Of a DNA stretch of 64,000 nucleotides, positions 1-11,821 are shown piece by piece (the first letter of the stretch is position 1; each line of letters begins with the position of its first letter). The position numbers and the translations under genes are program-made. Below the pieces are notes generated by a model that worked only from the letters and a program-made list of their open reading frames with translations, did not search any database and was not told the origin of the DNA. Source of the stretch: Flaviflexus salsibiostraticola (GTDB lineage: Bacteria > Actinomycetota > Actinomycetes > Actinomycetales > Actinomycetaceae); assembly GCF_003952265.1 (NCBI RefSeq), contig NZ_CP034438.1, positions 372,001 through 436,000 on the forward strand, written 5' to 3'.

Positions 1-62
1 GAGATCGGTGGGAAAAGGGGCGGAATCTCAAGGAATGGAGACGGGAGCCACGGGGCACGCAC

Positions 63-95
63 TTGCATTACGTTAAATAAGCAACGAAAATGTTG
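63..95 (+). promoter_or_regulatory. Candidate sufR/suf promoter with overlapping palindromes
   Basis: TTGCAT at 63-68 and GAAAAT at 86-91 are separated by 17 bases and could be -35 and -10 boxes, placing transcription start near 98. Two inverted repeats overlie them: TTGC (63-66) with GCAA (81-84), and CAAC-N6-GTTG (82-95), which covers the -10. A dyad over the -10 just ahead of a Fe-S sensing repressor gene suggests autorepression by SufR. The operator role is inferred; only the repeats and spacing are seen. Confidence 0.45.
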
Positions 96-126
96 TGTAA
101 AGCATATGGGCAGGAAAGGAGGGGTC

Positions 127-843
127 ATGGCGGACGTGAAGGAACCTGAATCCGGAACGCGCGAAACGATACTCCAGCTCATCATCGAGCGGGGCCCGAT
201 CACCGCGGCGAACCTGGCTCAGCTCCTCTATCTCACCCCAGCCGCGGTGCGGCGACACATCGGCGTGCTCGAGGAGGACGAGCTCATCGAGGTGCACGAG
301 ACACTGCCGACGAGCCGTGCGCGGCGCGGCCGGCCCGCGCGCCACTATGTCGCCACCCTCGAGGGCCAGTCCATCCTCAAGAACCAGTACTCAGCGATCG
401 CGATCGATGCCCTCGACTTCATCCGAGACGAGCTCGGCACGGACATGGTCGAAGCCTTCGCCACCGCGCGAGTCGGCGAGCTCGAGGAGCGGCTCCGGCC
501 CGAGGTCGACGCCGCCGGCGACGAGCCGACACAGCGCGCACAGGCCCTTGTGAAAAAGCTCTCGGACGAAGGCTATGCGGCCTCCCTCCGAACCGTCGGC
601 CCGCGCGGCTATGCTCTTCAACTGTGCCAGGGACACTGCCCCGTCCAGCAGGTCGCGAAGAGATTCCCTGAGCTGTGCGAAGCCGAGACCGAGGCGTTCT
701 CCCGCCTCCTCGGCGTCCACGTGCAGCGACTCGCGACCCTCGCCTCGGGCGACCACGTCTGCACGACCCACATTCCACTGCTGATCCAATCCCGCCCCGC
801 GGGGACACCATCGCGTGCACACGCAACGGAAGGAAATCAATGA
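127..843 (+). CDS. sufR: SufR-type Fe-S responsive transcriptional regulator
   Basis: A 238-residue regulator with an N-terminal winged helix-turn-helix (about residues 10-75, including [14 protein letters not shown]) and a C-terminal domain with four cysteines, C167, C171, C184 and C212, in a CQGHC...ELC...HVC arrangement. Spaced cysteines of this kind hold the Fe-S cluster in the SufR family, which represses the suf operon when cluster supply is adequate. The start at 127 is preferred over an in-frame ATG at 106 because AAAGGAGGGG ends two bases before it. The stop overlaps the sufB start (ATGA), so the regulator is the first gene of the operon it probably controls. Confidence 0.88.
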   Translation: MADVKEPESGTRETILQLIIERGPITAANLAQLLYLTPAAVRRHIGVLEEDELIEVHETLPTSRARRGRPARHYVATLEGQSILKNQYSAIAIDALDFIRDELGTDMVEAFATARVGELEERLRPEVDAAGDEPTQRAQALVKKLSDEGYAASLRTVGPRGYALQLCQGHCPVQQVAKRFPELCEAETEAFSRLLGVHVQRLATLASGDHVCTTHIPLLIQSRPAGTPSRAHATEGNQ

Positions 844-2285
844 CACAGACACGGCCAGAAGCCGGTGTCGGCGAGCCGATGACTCAGGAAGAGACGATCG
901 CGTCGATCGGAAACTACAAGTTCGGCTGGCATGACTCTGACGAGGCGGGCGCGAACGCGCGCCGCGGCCTCAACGAGGATGTTGTCCGCAACATCTCGGC
1001 CATGAAGGATGAGCCGGAGTGGATGCTCGAGCGTCGCCTCAAGGCGCTCAAGCTGTTCGATCGCAAGCCGCTGCCGATGTGGGGTGCGGATCTGACCGAC
1101 ATCGACTTCGATCGGATCAAGTACTTCGTGCGCTCGACCGAGAAGCAGGCGACCTCGTGGGAGGACCTGCCCGAGGACATCAAGGAGACGTACGACCGTC
1201 TCGGCATTCCCGAGGCTGAGAAGCAGCGCCTCGTTGCCGGCGTCGCAGCCCAGTACGAGTCCGAGGTCGTCTACCACCAGATCCGTGAGGACCTCGAGGA
1301 GCAGGGCGTCATCTTCCTCGACACCGATACGGCCCTCAAGGAGCACCCGGAGCTGTTCGAAGAGTACTTCGGCACGGTCATCCCCTCGGGCGATAACAAG
1401 TTCGCGGCCCTCAACACGGCCGTCTGGTCGGGCGGCTCCTTCGTCTACGTCCCCCCGGGCGTCCACGTCGAGATCCCGCTCCAGGCCTACTTCCGCATCA
1501 ACACGGAGAACATGGGCCAGTTCGAGCGGACGCTCATCATCGCCGACGAGGGCTCCTACGTCCACTACGTCGAGGGCTGCACGGCCCCGATCTACAAGTC
1601 GGACTCCCTCCACTCGGCCGTCGTCGAGATCATCGTGAAGAAGGACGCCCGTGTCCGCTACACGACGATCCAGAACTGGTCGAACAACGTCTACAACCTC
1701 GTCACCAAGCGCACCGTCGTTGAAGAGGGCGGCGTCATGGAGTGGGTCGATGGCAACATCGGCTCCAAGGTGACGATGAAGTACCCGGCCGTCTACCTCA
1801 TGGGTGAGCACGCCCGCGGTGAGACACTCTCGATCGCGTTCGCCGGCGCCGGTCAGCACCAGGACACCGGCTCGAAGATGGTCCACATGGCACCGCACAC
1901 CTCCTCCTCGATCGTCTCCAAGTCGGTCGCGCGGGGCGGCGGACGCGCCTCCTACCGTGGGCTCGTCCAGGTCATGCCCGAGGCCGACCACTCGAAGTCG
2001 ACCGTGCTCTGCGACGCGCTGCTCGTCGACACCGAGTCGCGCTCGGACACCTACCCGTATGTCGATGTCCGCGTCGACGACGTTGAGATGGGCCACGAGG
2101 CGACCGTCTCCAAGGTGAGCGAGGACCAGCTGTTCTACCTCATGTCGAGGGGCATGGCAGAGGCGGAGGCCATGGCGATGATCGTCCGCGGCTTCGTCGA
2201 GCCCATCGCCCGCGAGCTCCCCATGGAGTACGCCCTCGAACTCAACCGCCTCATCGAGCTTCAAATGGAAGGAGCCGTCGGCTGA
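840..2285 (+). CDS. sufB: Fe-S cluster assembly scaffold protein SufB
   Basis: A 481-residue SufB, the scaffold subunit of the SufBCD complex on which new Fe-S clusters are built in the cytosol. The family core is clear: an N-terminal segment with NYKFGWHD, the beta-helix repeats, the motif [10 protein letters not shown] with a conserved cysteine, and a C-terminal helical region ending in [17 protein letters not shown]. The chosen start overlaps the sufR stop in an ATGA and has GGAAGGA eight bases upstream. A longer reading frame opens upstream at 675, but it runs inside sufR. sufD follows one base after the stop. Confidence 0.97.
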   Translation: MTQTRPEAGVGEPMTQEETIASIGNYKFGWHDSDEAGANARRGLNEDVVRNISAMKDEPEWMLERRLKALKLFDRKPLPMWGADLTDIDFDRIKYFVRSTEKQATSWEDLPEDIKETYDRLGIPEAEKQRLVAGVAAQYESEVVYHQIREDLEEQGVIFLDTDTALKEHPELFEEYFGTVIPSGDNKFAALNTAVWSGGSFVYVPPGVHVEIPLQAYFRINTENMGQFERTLIIADEGSYVHYVEGCTAPIYKSDSLHSAVVEIIVKKDARVRYTTIQNWSNNVYNLVTKRTVVEEGGVMEWVDGNIGSKVTMKYPAVYLMGEHARGETLSIAFAGAGQHQDTGSKMVHMAPHTSSSIVSKSVARGGGRASYRGLVQVMPEADHSKSTVLCDALLVDTESRSDTYPYVDVRVDDVEMGHEATVSKVSEDQLFYLMSRGMAEAEAMAMIVRGFVEPIARELPMEYALELNRLIELQMEGAVG

Positions 2286-2286
2286 T

Positions 2287-3468
2287 ATGACGACGAATCT
2301 GTCTACCGATCATTCCCGGGCCACGCTGACCACAGATGACCCGTCGTTCACCCAGGTGGTCGGCACGTCGCGCGGCGACCGGTCCTCATCGTTCGCGCTC
2401 AACGACTTCGCGGTGCCGAACGGCACCGAGGAGGACTGGCGCTTCACTCCGGTCAAGGAGCTCGCGCCGTTCTTCGCCGACGAGCTGACGGGCACGAAGC
2501 CGCTCGTGACCGCCGAGGGTGTCGACCTCGAGGTCGTCAGCCGTGACGATGCGCGCCTGGGCACAATCCAGGCCCCCGGCGACCGCTCTTCGGTCGTCGC
2601 CTGGAACAGCTTCGACGAGGCGTACGTCGTCACGGTCGCGAAGGATGCGAAGGCTGAGGGCCTCATCAAGGTTGAGGGCCAGGGCGGAGATCCGTCCGCT
2701 CTGCATTTCCACATCGTTGCCGAGGAGAACTCACAGGCGACCGTCGTGCTCTCGCACGAGGGTGACGGCCAGGTCTCCGAGACGGTCGAGATCGACGTCA
2801 AGGATGGCGCCCAGCTGACCTTCGTCACGGTCCAGGAGTGGGAGGACGAGGCGATCCACCTGTCGAACAACAGGATCCGTCTCGGCAAGGATTCAGCGAT
2901 CCGCCACATCGTCGTCACGCTCGGCGGCAGGATCGTCCGCATCACCACCGACGGCGAGTACACGGCCACCGGTGGCGACATGGAGCTGCTCGGCGCCTAC
3001 TACACGGATGCGGGCCAGCACCAGGAGCACCGCCTCTTCGTCAAGCACGCGGCTCCCGACTGCCGCTCGAACGCGACCTACAAGGGCGCCCTCCAGGGCG
3101 ACGGCGCACACGCCGTCTGGATCGGCGACGTCCTCATCGAGGTCGAGGCGACCGGCACCGACACGTACGAGCTCAACCGCAACCTCCTCCTGACCGAGGG
3201 CACCAAGGCCGACTCGGTGCCGAACCTCGAGATCAAGACCGGCGAGATCGAGGGCGCGGGACACGCGTCCGCGACGGGCCGCTTCGACGATGAGCAGCTG
3301 TTCTACCTGCGTGCTCGCGGCATCCCGGAGGATGTGGCGCGGCGCCTCGTCGTGCGCGGCTTCTTCGCCTCCCTCATCAACCAGATCGGTGTCCCGATGA
3401 TCCAGGACAAGCTCATGGCCGCCATCGAGCTCGAGCTGGATCAGACGATGGCCGGTGTGCAGGCATGA
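2287..3468 (+). CDS. sufD: Fe-S cluster assembly protein SufD
   Basis: A 393-residue paralog of SufB that forms the SufB-SufD heterodimer and helps bring in iron for cluster assembly. Family features include the N-terminal motif GTEEDWRFTPVKEL, the beta-helix core, and the C-terminal stretch DDEQLFYLRARGIPEDVARR, parallel to [11 protein letters not shown] in SufB. The gene begins one base after sufB and its stop overlaps the start of the Rieske ferredoxin gene, so SufB and SufD are likely made together. Confidence 0.95.
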   Translation: MTTNLSTDHSRATLTTDDPSFTQVVGTSRGDRSSSFALNDFAVPNGTEEDWRFTPVKELAPFFADELTGTKPLVTAEGVDLEVVSRDDARLGTIQAPGDRSSVVAWNSFDEAYVVTVAKDAKAEGLIKVEGQGGDPSALHFHIVAEENSQATVVLSHEGDGQVSETVEIDVKDGAQLTFVTVQEWEDEAIHLSNNRIRLGKDSAIRHIVVTLGGRIVRITTDGEYTATGGDMELLGAYYTDAGQHQEHRLFVKHAAPDCRSNATYKGALQGDGAHAVWIGDVLIEVEATGTDTYELNRNLLLTEGTKADSVPNLEIKTGEIEGAGHASATGRFDDEQLFYLRARGIPEDVARRLVVRGFFASLINQIGVPMIQDKLMAAIELELDQTMAGVQA

Positions 3469-3788
3469 CATTTCAGGTCGCGTGCCATGAGTCGGATGTC
3501 GAGCCCGCGGACGTCATGCAGGTGACCCTTGACGGGGTCGACCTCGCCATCGCCCGCGACTCCGACGGCTCGTGGCACGCACTTGATGATCAGTGCACGC
3601 ACGGCAACGTGTCTCTCTCGGATGGCGACGTCGAGGACGGCGGAATCGAATGCTGGAAGCACGGTTCGGTCTTCGACCTGGAGACGGGCCAGCCCCGCTC
3701 CCTCCCCGCCGTCGCACCCGTCGCGGTCTATTCCATCAAGGTCGAGAACGGCTCCGTCTGGGTCGACATCGACCGCCCTCTTCACTGA
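3465..3788 (+). CDS. Rieske-type [2Fe-2S] ferredoxin of the suf operon
   Basis: A 107-residue single-domain Rieske protein. The two cluster-binding boxes are intact: C44-T-H46-G and C63-W-K-H66-G, giving the Cys2His2 ligand set of a [2Fe-2S] cluster. It resembles the ferredoxin subunits of non-heme iron dioxygenases, but no oxygenase gene is nearby. Its place between sufD and sufC, overlapping sufD by four bases (ATGA), instead suggests an electron-transfer role in Fe-S assembly; this layout is usual in actinobacterial suf operons. The exact redox partner cannot be told from sequence. Confidence 0.88.
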   Translation: MTFQVACHESDVEPADVMQVTLDGVDLAIARDSDGSWHALDDQCTHGNVSLSDGDVEDGGIECWKHGSVFDLETGQPRSLPAVAPVAVYSIKVENGSVWVDIDRPLH

Positions 3789-3814
3789 ATTTTCTGAGCA
3801 AGAAAGGGACCCCC

Positions 3815-6301
<2,487 letters not shown>

Positions 6302-6305
<4 letters not shown>

Positions 6306-6613
6306 GTGACATCACTGTCGCCGAGGTAGAGGAAGCTCTGCGCGACGTCATCGACCCCGAGCTCGGCATCAACATCGTCGACCTGGGACTGCTCTATGGA
6401 GTGACCCTCGACAACAACGCCGCGATCATCGACATGACGCTGACGTCCGCGGCATGCCCGCTGACCGACGTCATCGAGGATCAGGCGGTCCAGGCCCTCG
6501 AGGGTCTCGTCACCGAGGTCCGCATCAACTGGGTCTGGCTCCCGCCGTGGGGCCCCGAGAAGATCACGATCGAGGGGCGCGAACAGCTTCGCGCACTCGG
6601 CTTCAACGTGTGA
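6302..6613 (+). CDS. MIP18/DUF59 family Fe-S maturation protein (SufT-like)
   Basis: A 103-residue DUF59 (MIP18/PaaD-like) protein with the family signatures DPELGINIVDLGLLYG and TLTSAACPLTDVI, including the conserved cysteine. Proteins of this family, such as SufT, help deliver Fe-S clusters to target proteins. The ATG at 6302 overlaps the sufU stop (ATGA) with AAAGGAGAAGG upstream. It is the last gene of the suf operon; a strong terminator follows at once. Confidence 0.9.
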
Positions 6614-6617
6614 GATG

Positions 6618-6648
6618 AGAGGAGCGGCCATGGCCGCTCCTCTTCTCT
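6618..6648 (+). terminator. Terminator of the suf operon
   Basis: A perfect 12-base inverted repeat, AGAGGAGCGGCC (6618-6629) and GGCCGCTCCTCT (6632-6643), is followed by TCTT. It begins five bases after the stop of the DUF59 gene and is positioned to end transcription of the suf operon. Confidence 0.85.
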
Positions 6649-6761
6649 TATCGCCGCACAGCGATCCCGTCTGATCGCCGCGCATCAATCCCGGTGCCGC
6701 TATGCCCCGTGGTCCTACGCGCCGCAGTGGTAAACTCATGTGCCAGCACAGGAGGATCAGC

Positions 6762-8663
6762 GTGAGCATACTGTCGACAATCACTTCTCCGGCCGATGTC
6801 AGCCGGCTGTCACACAAACAGGTGGACGGCCTGGCGAAGGAGATCAGGTCCTTCCTTGTCGAGTCCGTGTCACAGACGGGCGGGCACCTCGGCCCGAACC
6901 TCGGCGTCGTCGAGCTGTCGATCTCACTCCACCGCGTCTTCGACTCACCGCGTGACACGATCGTGTTCGACACGGGGCACCAGTCCTACGTCCACAAGGT
7001 CCTCACCGGCCGTAAGGACTTCACAAACCTGCGGTCTGAGGGTGGCCTGTCCGGCTACCCGTCGCGAACCGAGTCCGTCCACGACGTGGTCGAGAACTCC
7101 CATGCGTCGACAGCGCTGTCCTGGGCCGCCGGCATCGCCCGCGGCTACCGCCTCGCCGGTGAGGATCGCAGCGTTGTCGCCGTCATCGGTGATGGTGCTC
7201 TGACGGGTGGCATGGCCTGGGAGGCCCTCAACAATATCGCGGAGGACCAGTCCCTTCCCCTCGTCATCGTCCTCAACGACAACGATCGCTCCTACGAGCC
7301 GACCATCGGCGGCATGGCCCGCAAATTCGATGTCACCGGCGTCACGCGCCGTCTCGACCAGGTCCGTGTCTCGAAGGACTACGAGAGCATCCTCAACTGG
7401 GGTAAGAAGACCCTGCGAGCATCCGGTCCTCCAGGACGGCTCGCCTACGACGCAATCCATGGTTTCAAGCGGGGCGTCAAGGACGTGCTGGTCGACGCGG
7501 GGATCTTCGACGCCCTCGGCATCAAGTACGTCGGCCCCGTCGACGGGCATAAGATCCGTGACCTTGATACGGCGCTGGAGATGGCGAAGGAGTACGGCGG
7601 GCCCGTTGTCGTCCATGCCATCACCGAGAAGGGCCGCGGCTACCAGCCCGCACTCGACGACGTTGCGGACCGCTTCCATGCAGTGGGTCAGATCCATCCC
7701 GAGACGGGACTGCCGATCGTGCAGTCCGGCTTCGGGTGGACGGCCGTGTTCGCCGATGAGATTCTTCAGGCCGCGACAAGGGATCCGAAGATTGTCGCCC
7801 TGACCGCGGCCATGCTGCGCCCGGTCGGGCTCGGCCCGATGAGAGATGCCTTCCCGGATCGGGTCATCGACACCGGCATCGCCGAACAGCACGCGGTGAC
7901 AACAGCCGCTGGCCTCGCCTTCGCCGGATACCACCCGGTCGTTGCTCTCTACGCCACCTTCCTCAACCGGGCCTACGATCAGCTCCTCATGGACGTCGCC
8001 CTCCATCGTGCCCCCGTCACGGTCGTCCTCGATCGCGCCGGCATCACCGGTAACGACGGCGCCTCCCACAACGGCATGTGGGACCTGTCGCTTGCCGCCA
8101 TGATCCCGGGCCTGCGTGTCGCTGCACCCCGTGATGAGGCAACCCTGCGCGATGAGCTCAACGAGGCCCTCGCCATCGACGATGGACCGACGCTCCTGCG
8201 ATACCCGAAGGGCAGCGTTCCCGAGGCGATCCCGGCCGTCGACCGCGTCGGCTCCCTCGACATCATTGGGCGCAGCGGCGGCAGCGGCCCGAGAGTCCTC
8301 GTTGTCTCCATCGGAGCCACGGCGGGGGCGGCCCTCGCCGCGACATCCGTCACCACCGCCGACGTGACGATCATCGATCCGCGCTGGGTTCTGCCGATCA
8401 GTGAGGAGCTCATTGACTTCGTCGAGGGCTTCGACGCGATAGTGACCATCGAGGACGGGCTGCGGGACGGGGGAGTGGGCCAGCAGATCGCCGACCTCGC
8501 ATCATGCCCCGTCACCGTCCTCGGTGTGTCCCGGCACTTCATCGACCACGCGAGCCGGAAGGACATCCTTGCCCGCGAGCACATGACGGGTGACGATGTC
8601 ATCACGGCAGTTCGCGCGGCCGCGGGGCACGGCCCGGCCCTGTCGATTGCCAGCGACGCCTGA
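6762..8663 (+). CDS. dxs: 1-deoxy-D-xylulose-5-phosphate synthase
   Basis: A 633-residue thiamine-diphosphate enzyme that joins pyruvate and glyceraldehyde 3-phosphate, the first step of the MEP isoprenoid pathway. Seen are the N-terminal GGHLGPNLGVVEL, DTGHQSYVHK, the ThDP/Mg motif GDGALTGGMAWEALNN (from residue 143), the Pyr-domain GIAEQHAVTTAAGLAFAG with its catalytic glutamate, and DRAGITGNDGASHNG. The GTG at 6762 is chosen because AGGAGG lies seven bases before it and TAAACT at 6731 could be a -10; the longer frame from 6702 has no such support. It stands alone between the suf terminator and the minus-strand rnd gene. Confidence 0.95.
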   Translation: MSILSTITSPADVSRLSHKQVDGLAKEIRSFLVESVSQTGGHLGPNLGVVELSISLHRVFDSPRDTIVFDTGHQSYVHKVLTGRKDFTNLRSEGGLSGYPSRTESVHDVVENSHASTALSWAAGIARGYRLAGEDRSVVAVIGDGALTGGMAWEALNNIAEDQSLPLVIVLNDNDRSYEPTIGGMARKFDVTGVTRRLDQVRVSKDYESILNWGKKTLRASGPPGRLAYDAIHGFKRGVKDVLVDAGIFDALGIKYVGPVDGHKIRDLDTALEMAKEYGGPVVVHAITEKGRGYQPALDDVADRFHAVGQIHPETGLPIVQSGFGWTAVFADEILQAATRDPKIVALTAAMLRPVGLGPMRDAFPDRVIDTGIAEQHAVTTAAGLAFAGYHPVVALYATFLNRAYDQLLMDVALHRAPVTVVLDRAGITGNDGASHNGMWDLSLAAMIPGLRVAAPRDEATLRDELNEALAIDDGPTLLRYPKGSVPEAIPAVDRVGSLDIIGRSGGSGPRVLVVSIGATAGAALAATSVTTADVTIIDPRWVLPISEELIDFVEGFDAIVTIEDGLRDGGVGQQIADLASCPVTVLGVSRHFIDHASRKDILAREHMTGDDVITAVRAAAGHGPALSIASDA

Positions 8664-8763
8664 GTAGACGTCAGAAGCGCCGTTGGTTATGGATCGCTTC
8701 TGAGGATCGCGAGCAGGGCCTCTGGGCCGACGATTCTTGTGCGCCGACCACCTCGGCGCACTG

Positions 8764-9939
8764 CTACTTGGGCGACCGCGGTAGGACGACGGCCACCTCT
8801 TCGATCTGCCACGGCCTGGCGCCCGCACGGTAGAGAACATCGACCATCGACGTGATCGAATCCCATCCCTCCCACGCCAGCTGGCGCTGGATTGCGGGCT
8901 TGAGGAGGGCATCCTGTCGGATTCCGAGATCCTCTGCCCGCTTCAGGACAGTGGGTCGAACGATGTCCCAGCGCTCCGCGGCCTCGGGCCTGCGGTTCTT
9001 CCAGTTCCTCACGTCCGGCAGGCCGTCCTTCGACGGAGCATGGCGGGAGGGCAGGTTGTCGGTGTCCCAGCCGCGCTCGATCGCAGCCCACCAGCGGGTC
9101 GACAGGTCCTGACGGGAGCGCGAGCGCAGGGCCGAGGAGGCCCGCACCTCGTCGAGGGTGCCGGGCAGCGACGCCGCGAGGGCGCCGAGCGCCTTGCCGG
9201 GAAGGACCTTCTCCGGTCCGACGTCGCGGGTGCGGGCGATCTCATCGCGTTCGAGCCAAAGCTCGCGAAGAATCGCGAGAGTACGGGGGTCGCGGATCCT
9301 CAGTGAGGTGCCGATCTTGCGCCACGGTTCGGGGTTCGGCGGATTCGGAGGGCTGGTGCGCAGGTGTTCGCACTCCTGCATCATCCACTCGAGCCGACCC
9401 GCCTCCTCGAGGCGTCGGTGCTGGACCCCGCGGAGCTCGATGAGGAGCTCGACGTCGAGGGCGGCGTACGACAGGAGCTCCGGGGCAAGCGGGCGAGTGG
9501 ACCAATCGGAGTTGGAATGCTCCTTCGCCAGCTGGATGTCGAGATTGTCCGAGATCGCGGCCTGAAGGGAGACCCGCTCGTCGCCGAGCAGCAGCGCAGC
9601 CACCTCGGTGTCCCACAGGGACGGCGGGTTGAGGCCCTCGCGGCGCAGGCTGGGCAGATCCTGATCCGCAGCGTGGAGGATCCATTCATCCTCGGCGAGC
9701 ACCTCGGCGAGTCCGGACATATGGTCCTCGAGCGGGGGAGGATCGATGAGGAAGAGCCCTGAGCCCTCCCGCTTGATCTGGATGAGGTAGGCGCGATTGG
9801 AGTAGCGGATACCCTGGGCGCGTTCGGTGTCGATGGCGAAGGGCCCGCTGCCCTTCTTGAGGGAGTCGACTGCCGCCGACATATCGGCATGCGTCGACAA
9901 CAGGGGCGGTATCCCGCCCTGTGGTTCATCTAATTTCAC
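8764..9939 (-). CDS. rnd: Ribonuclease D (HRDC-domain 3'-5' exoribonuclease)
   Basis: A 391-residue DEDDy exonuclease of the RNase D family, which trims 3' ends of tRNA and other small RNAs. Catalytic acidic residues are visible in AIDTER (D37, E39), AADQDLPSL (about D92) and YAALDVELL (Tyr and Asp about three residues apart). A C-terminal HRDC domain follows (from about residue 220). The GTG start at 9939 overlaps the DUF3000 stop (GTGA), so the two are co-transcribed. The frame extends further upstream, but only through the DUF3000 gene. Confidence 0.9.
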   Translation of the reverse strand: MKLDEPQGGIPPLLSTHADMSAAVDSLKKGSGPFAIDTERAQGIRYSNRAYLIQIKREGSGLFLIDPPPLEDHMSGLAEVLAEDEWILHAADQDLPSLRREGLNPPSLWDTEVAALLLGDERVSLQAAISDNLDIQLAKEHSNSDWSTRPLAPELLSYAALDVELLIELRGVQHRRLEEAGRLEWMMQECEHLRTSPPNPPNPEPWRKIGTSLRIRDPRTLAILRELWLERDEIARTRDVGPEKVLPGKALGALAASLPGTLDEVRASSALRSRSRQDLSTRWWAAIERGWDTDNLPSRHAPSKDGLPDVRNWKNRRPEAAERWDIVRPTVLKRAEDLGIRQDALLKPAIQRQLAWEGWDSITSMVDVLYRAGARPWQIEEVAVVLPRSPK

Positions 9940-10499
9940 AGGCGATCCAGTGGAGTGACGGATGGTGGGTTCAGTCCGCTTGCCGTGCAGGCGAATTCCG
10001 CCCACGCATCCAAATGGTCGGAGACATCTTCGGAATGGGGGGACCAGGAGGCCCGCACCTCGACTGTCACGCGGCTGTCGTCCAAGTGTAGACCACGGAA
10101 TGTCTCGTCCATCTGCCGGGTCACCGTGCCGTTCAGACTGTGGTAATTGGCACCGTGCGCATCCAGCGCATCGGTCAGCCAGGACCACGCGACCTCACCG
10201 AGCAGGGGATCATCCCCAAGTTCGGTCTCAACGGGTGCCGACACGTGGCAGACGATCCGGAAGGAGCCGTTCCAGGCTGGCTGACCATCGGGGTCGTAGA
10301 GAAGAACAAACCTGGCCTCGCCAAGGTAGCCGTCCGGGTCGAGCGGAGCCCCAGTTGTGTTGATCTCCGCCGCCAGAGCCGCTGCCCAGGGCGCGATCCG
10401 CTTCGGGGCGGGAATCTCCTGAATACGGAACTCTCGCCGGAACGCATGGTCGCGCATCGAGTCGAGACTCGCGAGGAACAGCGGCGGTACGTCGGTCAC
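9936..10499 (-). CDS. DUF3000 domain protein
   Basis: A 187-residue protein matching the actinobacterial DUF3000 family: FRIQEIPAPKRIAPWAAALAAEI near the N-terminus and a central GDDPLLGEVAWSWLTDAL. No catalytic motif, signal peptide or membrane segment is seen; the function is unknown. Its recurring place directly before RNase D, here with a four-base overlap, suggests a link with RNA processing, but that is only context. The GTG start at 10499 has a weak ribosome site, so the N-terminus could lie a few codons away. Confidence 0.8.
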   Translation of the reverse strand: MTDVPPLFLASLDSMRDHAFRREFRIQEIPAPKRIAPWAAALAAEINTTGAPLDPDGYLGEARFVLLYDPDGQPAWNGSFRIVCHVSAPVETELGDDPLLGEVAWSWLTDALDAHGANYHSLNGTVTRQMDETFRGLHLDDSRVTVEVRASWSPHSEDVSDHLDAWAEFACTASGLNPPSVTPLDRL

Positions 10500-10587
10500 A
10501 GAAGCACCGTATCGACTCGTCGAGTGCGGTGCCCGCAGGCGCGCCGGTAGACTGGCCCTGTTTCGTCCCCGACCAGCCTGAGGAATC

Positions 10588-11637
10588 ATGCCTACGTCTC
10601 GCATCGTCTCCCTGCCTCCGGAAGAGTTCATGTCCCGAGCGGCCGCTGCCGGCGTCGCTCTGCCGCTCGAGCAGTCCGCCGCATGGGATCGCTACGATGT
10701 GGCGTCCCCGGGCCGAACGCCCTACGGCCGCTATGCGTGGCAGGTTGATGGCGAGGATCGTGCCTTCATCTCCCTCACGGCCTTCTCGGGCCGAGGATTC
10801 CGGTACCTGTGGGCGAAGGAGGGCCCGGTATGGACGGAGGCGCCGACTGCACGGCATGAAGAGCGCTTCCAGAGCGACCTCATGGCAGCACTCAAGAAAG
10901 ACCGGCGGCACGCGTTCGTGCGCCTGCATGCCCACCACAGGTCCCCGCGCCTCCATGAACTCCTCCAGTCGATCCCCTTCGACCGCACCGTTATCCTCGA
11001 CCTGTCTCTCTCGAGCGAAGACCTGCTCGCCTCGATGAAGAAGCGCGGCCGCCGCGACGTGCGTAAGTCCCTGCGCAACGAGGATCTCGTGGCCTCGGAA
11101 GAGACAGCCCGCGCGGAAGAGGTCTTCGATGAGCTCTACGACCTGTTGAAGGAGACCGGGGACCGGGATGGCTTCGGCATCGCACCGAAGTCCTCATACC
11201 TGCGGATGCTGAGCTCGCTTGGACCTGAGCATGCGCGGCTGTTCACCGTCCGGGCGCACGGCGAACCGTACTGCTGGGGAATCGTCACCGTCAACGGGCC
11301 GCGGGCCACGTACTACTACGCGGCCTCCTCGGCCGCTGGTCGGAAGGCCGGAGCCCCTGACCTCCTCGTCTGGCACATGACGGAAACGCTTCGCGACGCG
11401 GGCGTCACCACCTTCGATCTCATGGGCATCGATTCCGAGCGCGCACCGCAGCTGGCCGGAGTCCGAGGCTTCAAAACCAAGTTCTCCGAGGAGATCGCCG
11501 AGGTGCCGGGCGCCTGGGATCTGCCCCTCCAGCCTGTCGTCTACCACGGCCTCACGCTCGCGCTCAAGGCCAAGAGGTCGGCCTTGACGGCGATCAGGAA
11601 CCTGCGGTCACGTCCGACGGAGTCGTCCCGCGACTGA
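10588..11637 (+). CDS. FemAB/FemX-family peptidoglycan bridge aminoacyltransferase
   Basis: A 349-residue protein of the lipid II aminoacyltransferase (FemABX) type with two tandem GNAT-like halves. Recognisable are the N-terminal PLEQSAAWDRYD, the central KKRGRRDVRKSLRN (compare K-x-R-x-x-I-x-K-A in the family) and the C-terminal ATYYYAASSAAGRKAGAPDLL plus TFDLMGID. Members transfer amino acids from aminoacyl-tRNA to lipid II to make the interpeptide bridge; the amino acid used here cannot be read from sequence. It has GAGGAATC before the ATG and its own transcription unit, divergent from DUF3000-rnd. Confidence 0.8.
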   Translation: MPTSRIVSLPPEEFMSRAAAAGVALPLEQSAAWDRYDVASPGRTPYGRYAWQVDGEDRAFISLTAFSGRGFRYLWAKEGPVWTEAPTARHEERFQSDLMAALKKDRRHAFVRLHAHHRSPRLHELLQSIPFDRTVILDLSLSSEDLLASMKKRGRRDVRKSLRNEDLVASEETARAEEVFDELYDLLKETGDRDGFGIAPKSSYLRMLSSLGPEHARLFTVRAHGEPYCWGIVTVNGPRATYYYAASSAAGRKAGAPDLLVWHMTETLRDAGVTTFDLMGIDSERAPQLAGVRGFKTKFSEEIAEVPGAWDLPLQPVVYHGLTLALKAKRSALTAIRNLRSRPTESSRD

Positions 11638-11821
11638 GAAAGCGCTCACAGCACGCCGAGACAGCCCGGCCGGAAGAAGCCAAACGGTCGATGCTGTGCC
11701 AATCTGACTGCGTGAACCTCTGTCCTGACGTGACCTTCCACCGAACGTGCCCGCGTGCCATATGCCAGGGCGGGGACCCGTGTGTCAGTTCGGGGTTGGG
11801 TGCGATGCGGGGCGGGTGCTG

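Noticed and set aside
837..2264. A 475-residue open frame opposite sufB
   Set aside because: Antisense shadow rich in Asp, Val and Leu, no motif; sufB is unmistakable.
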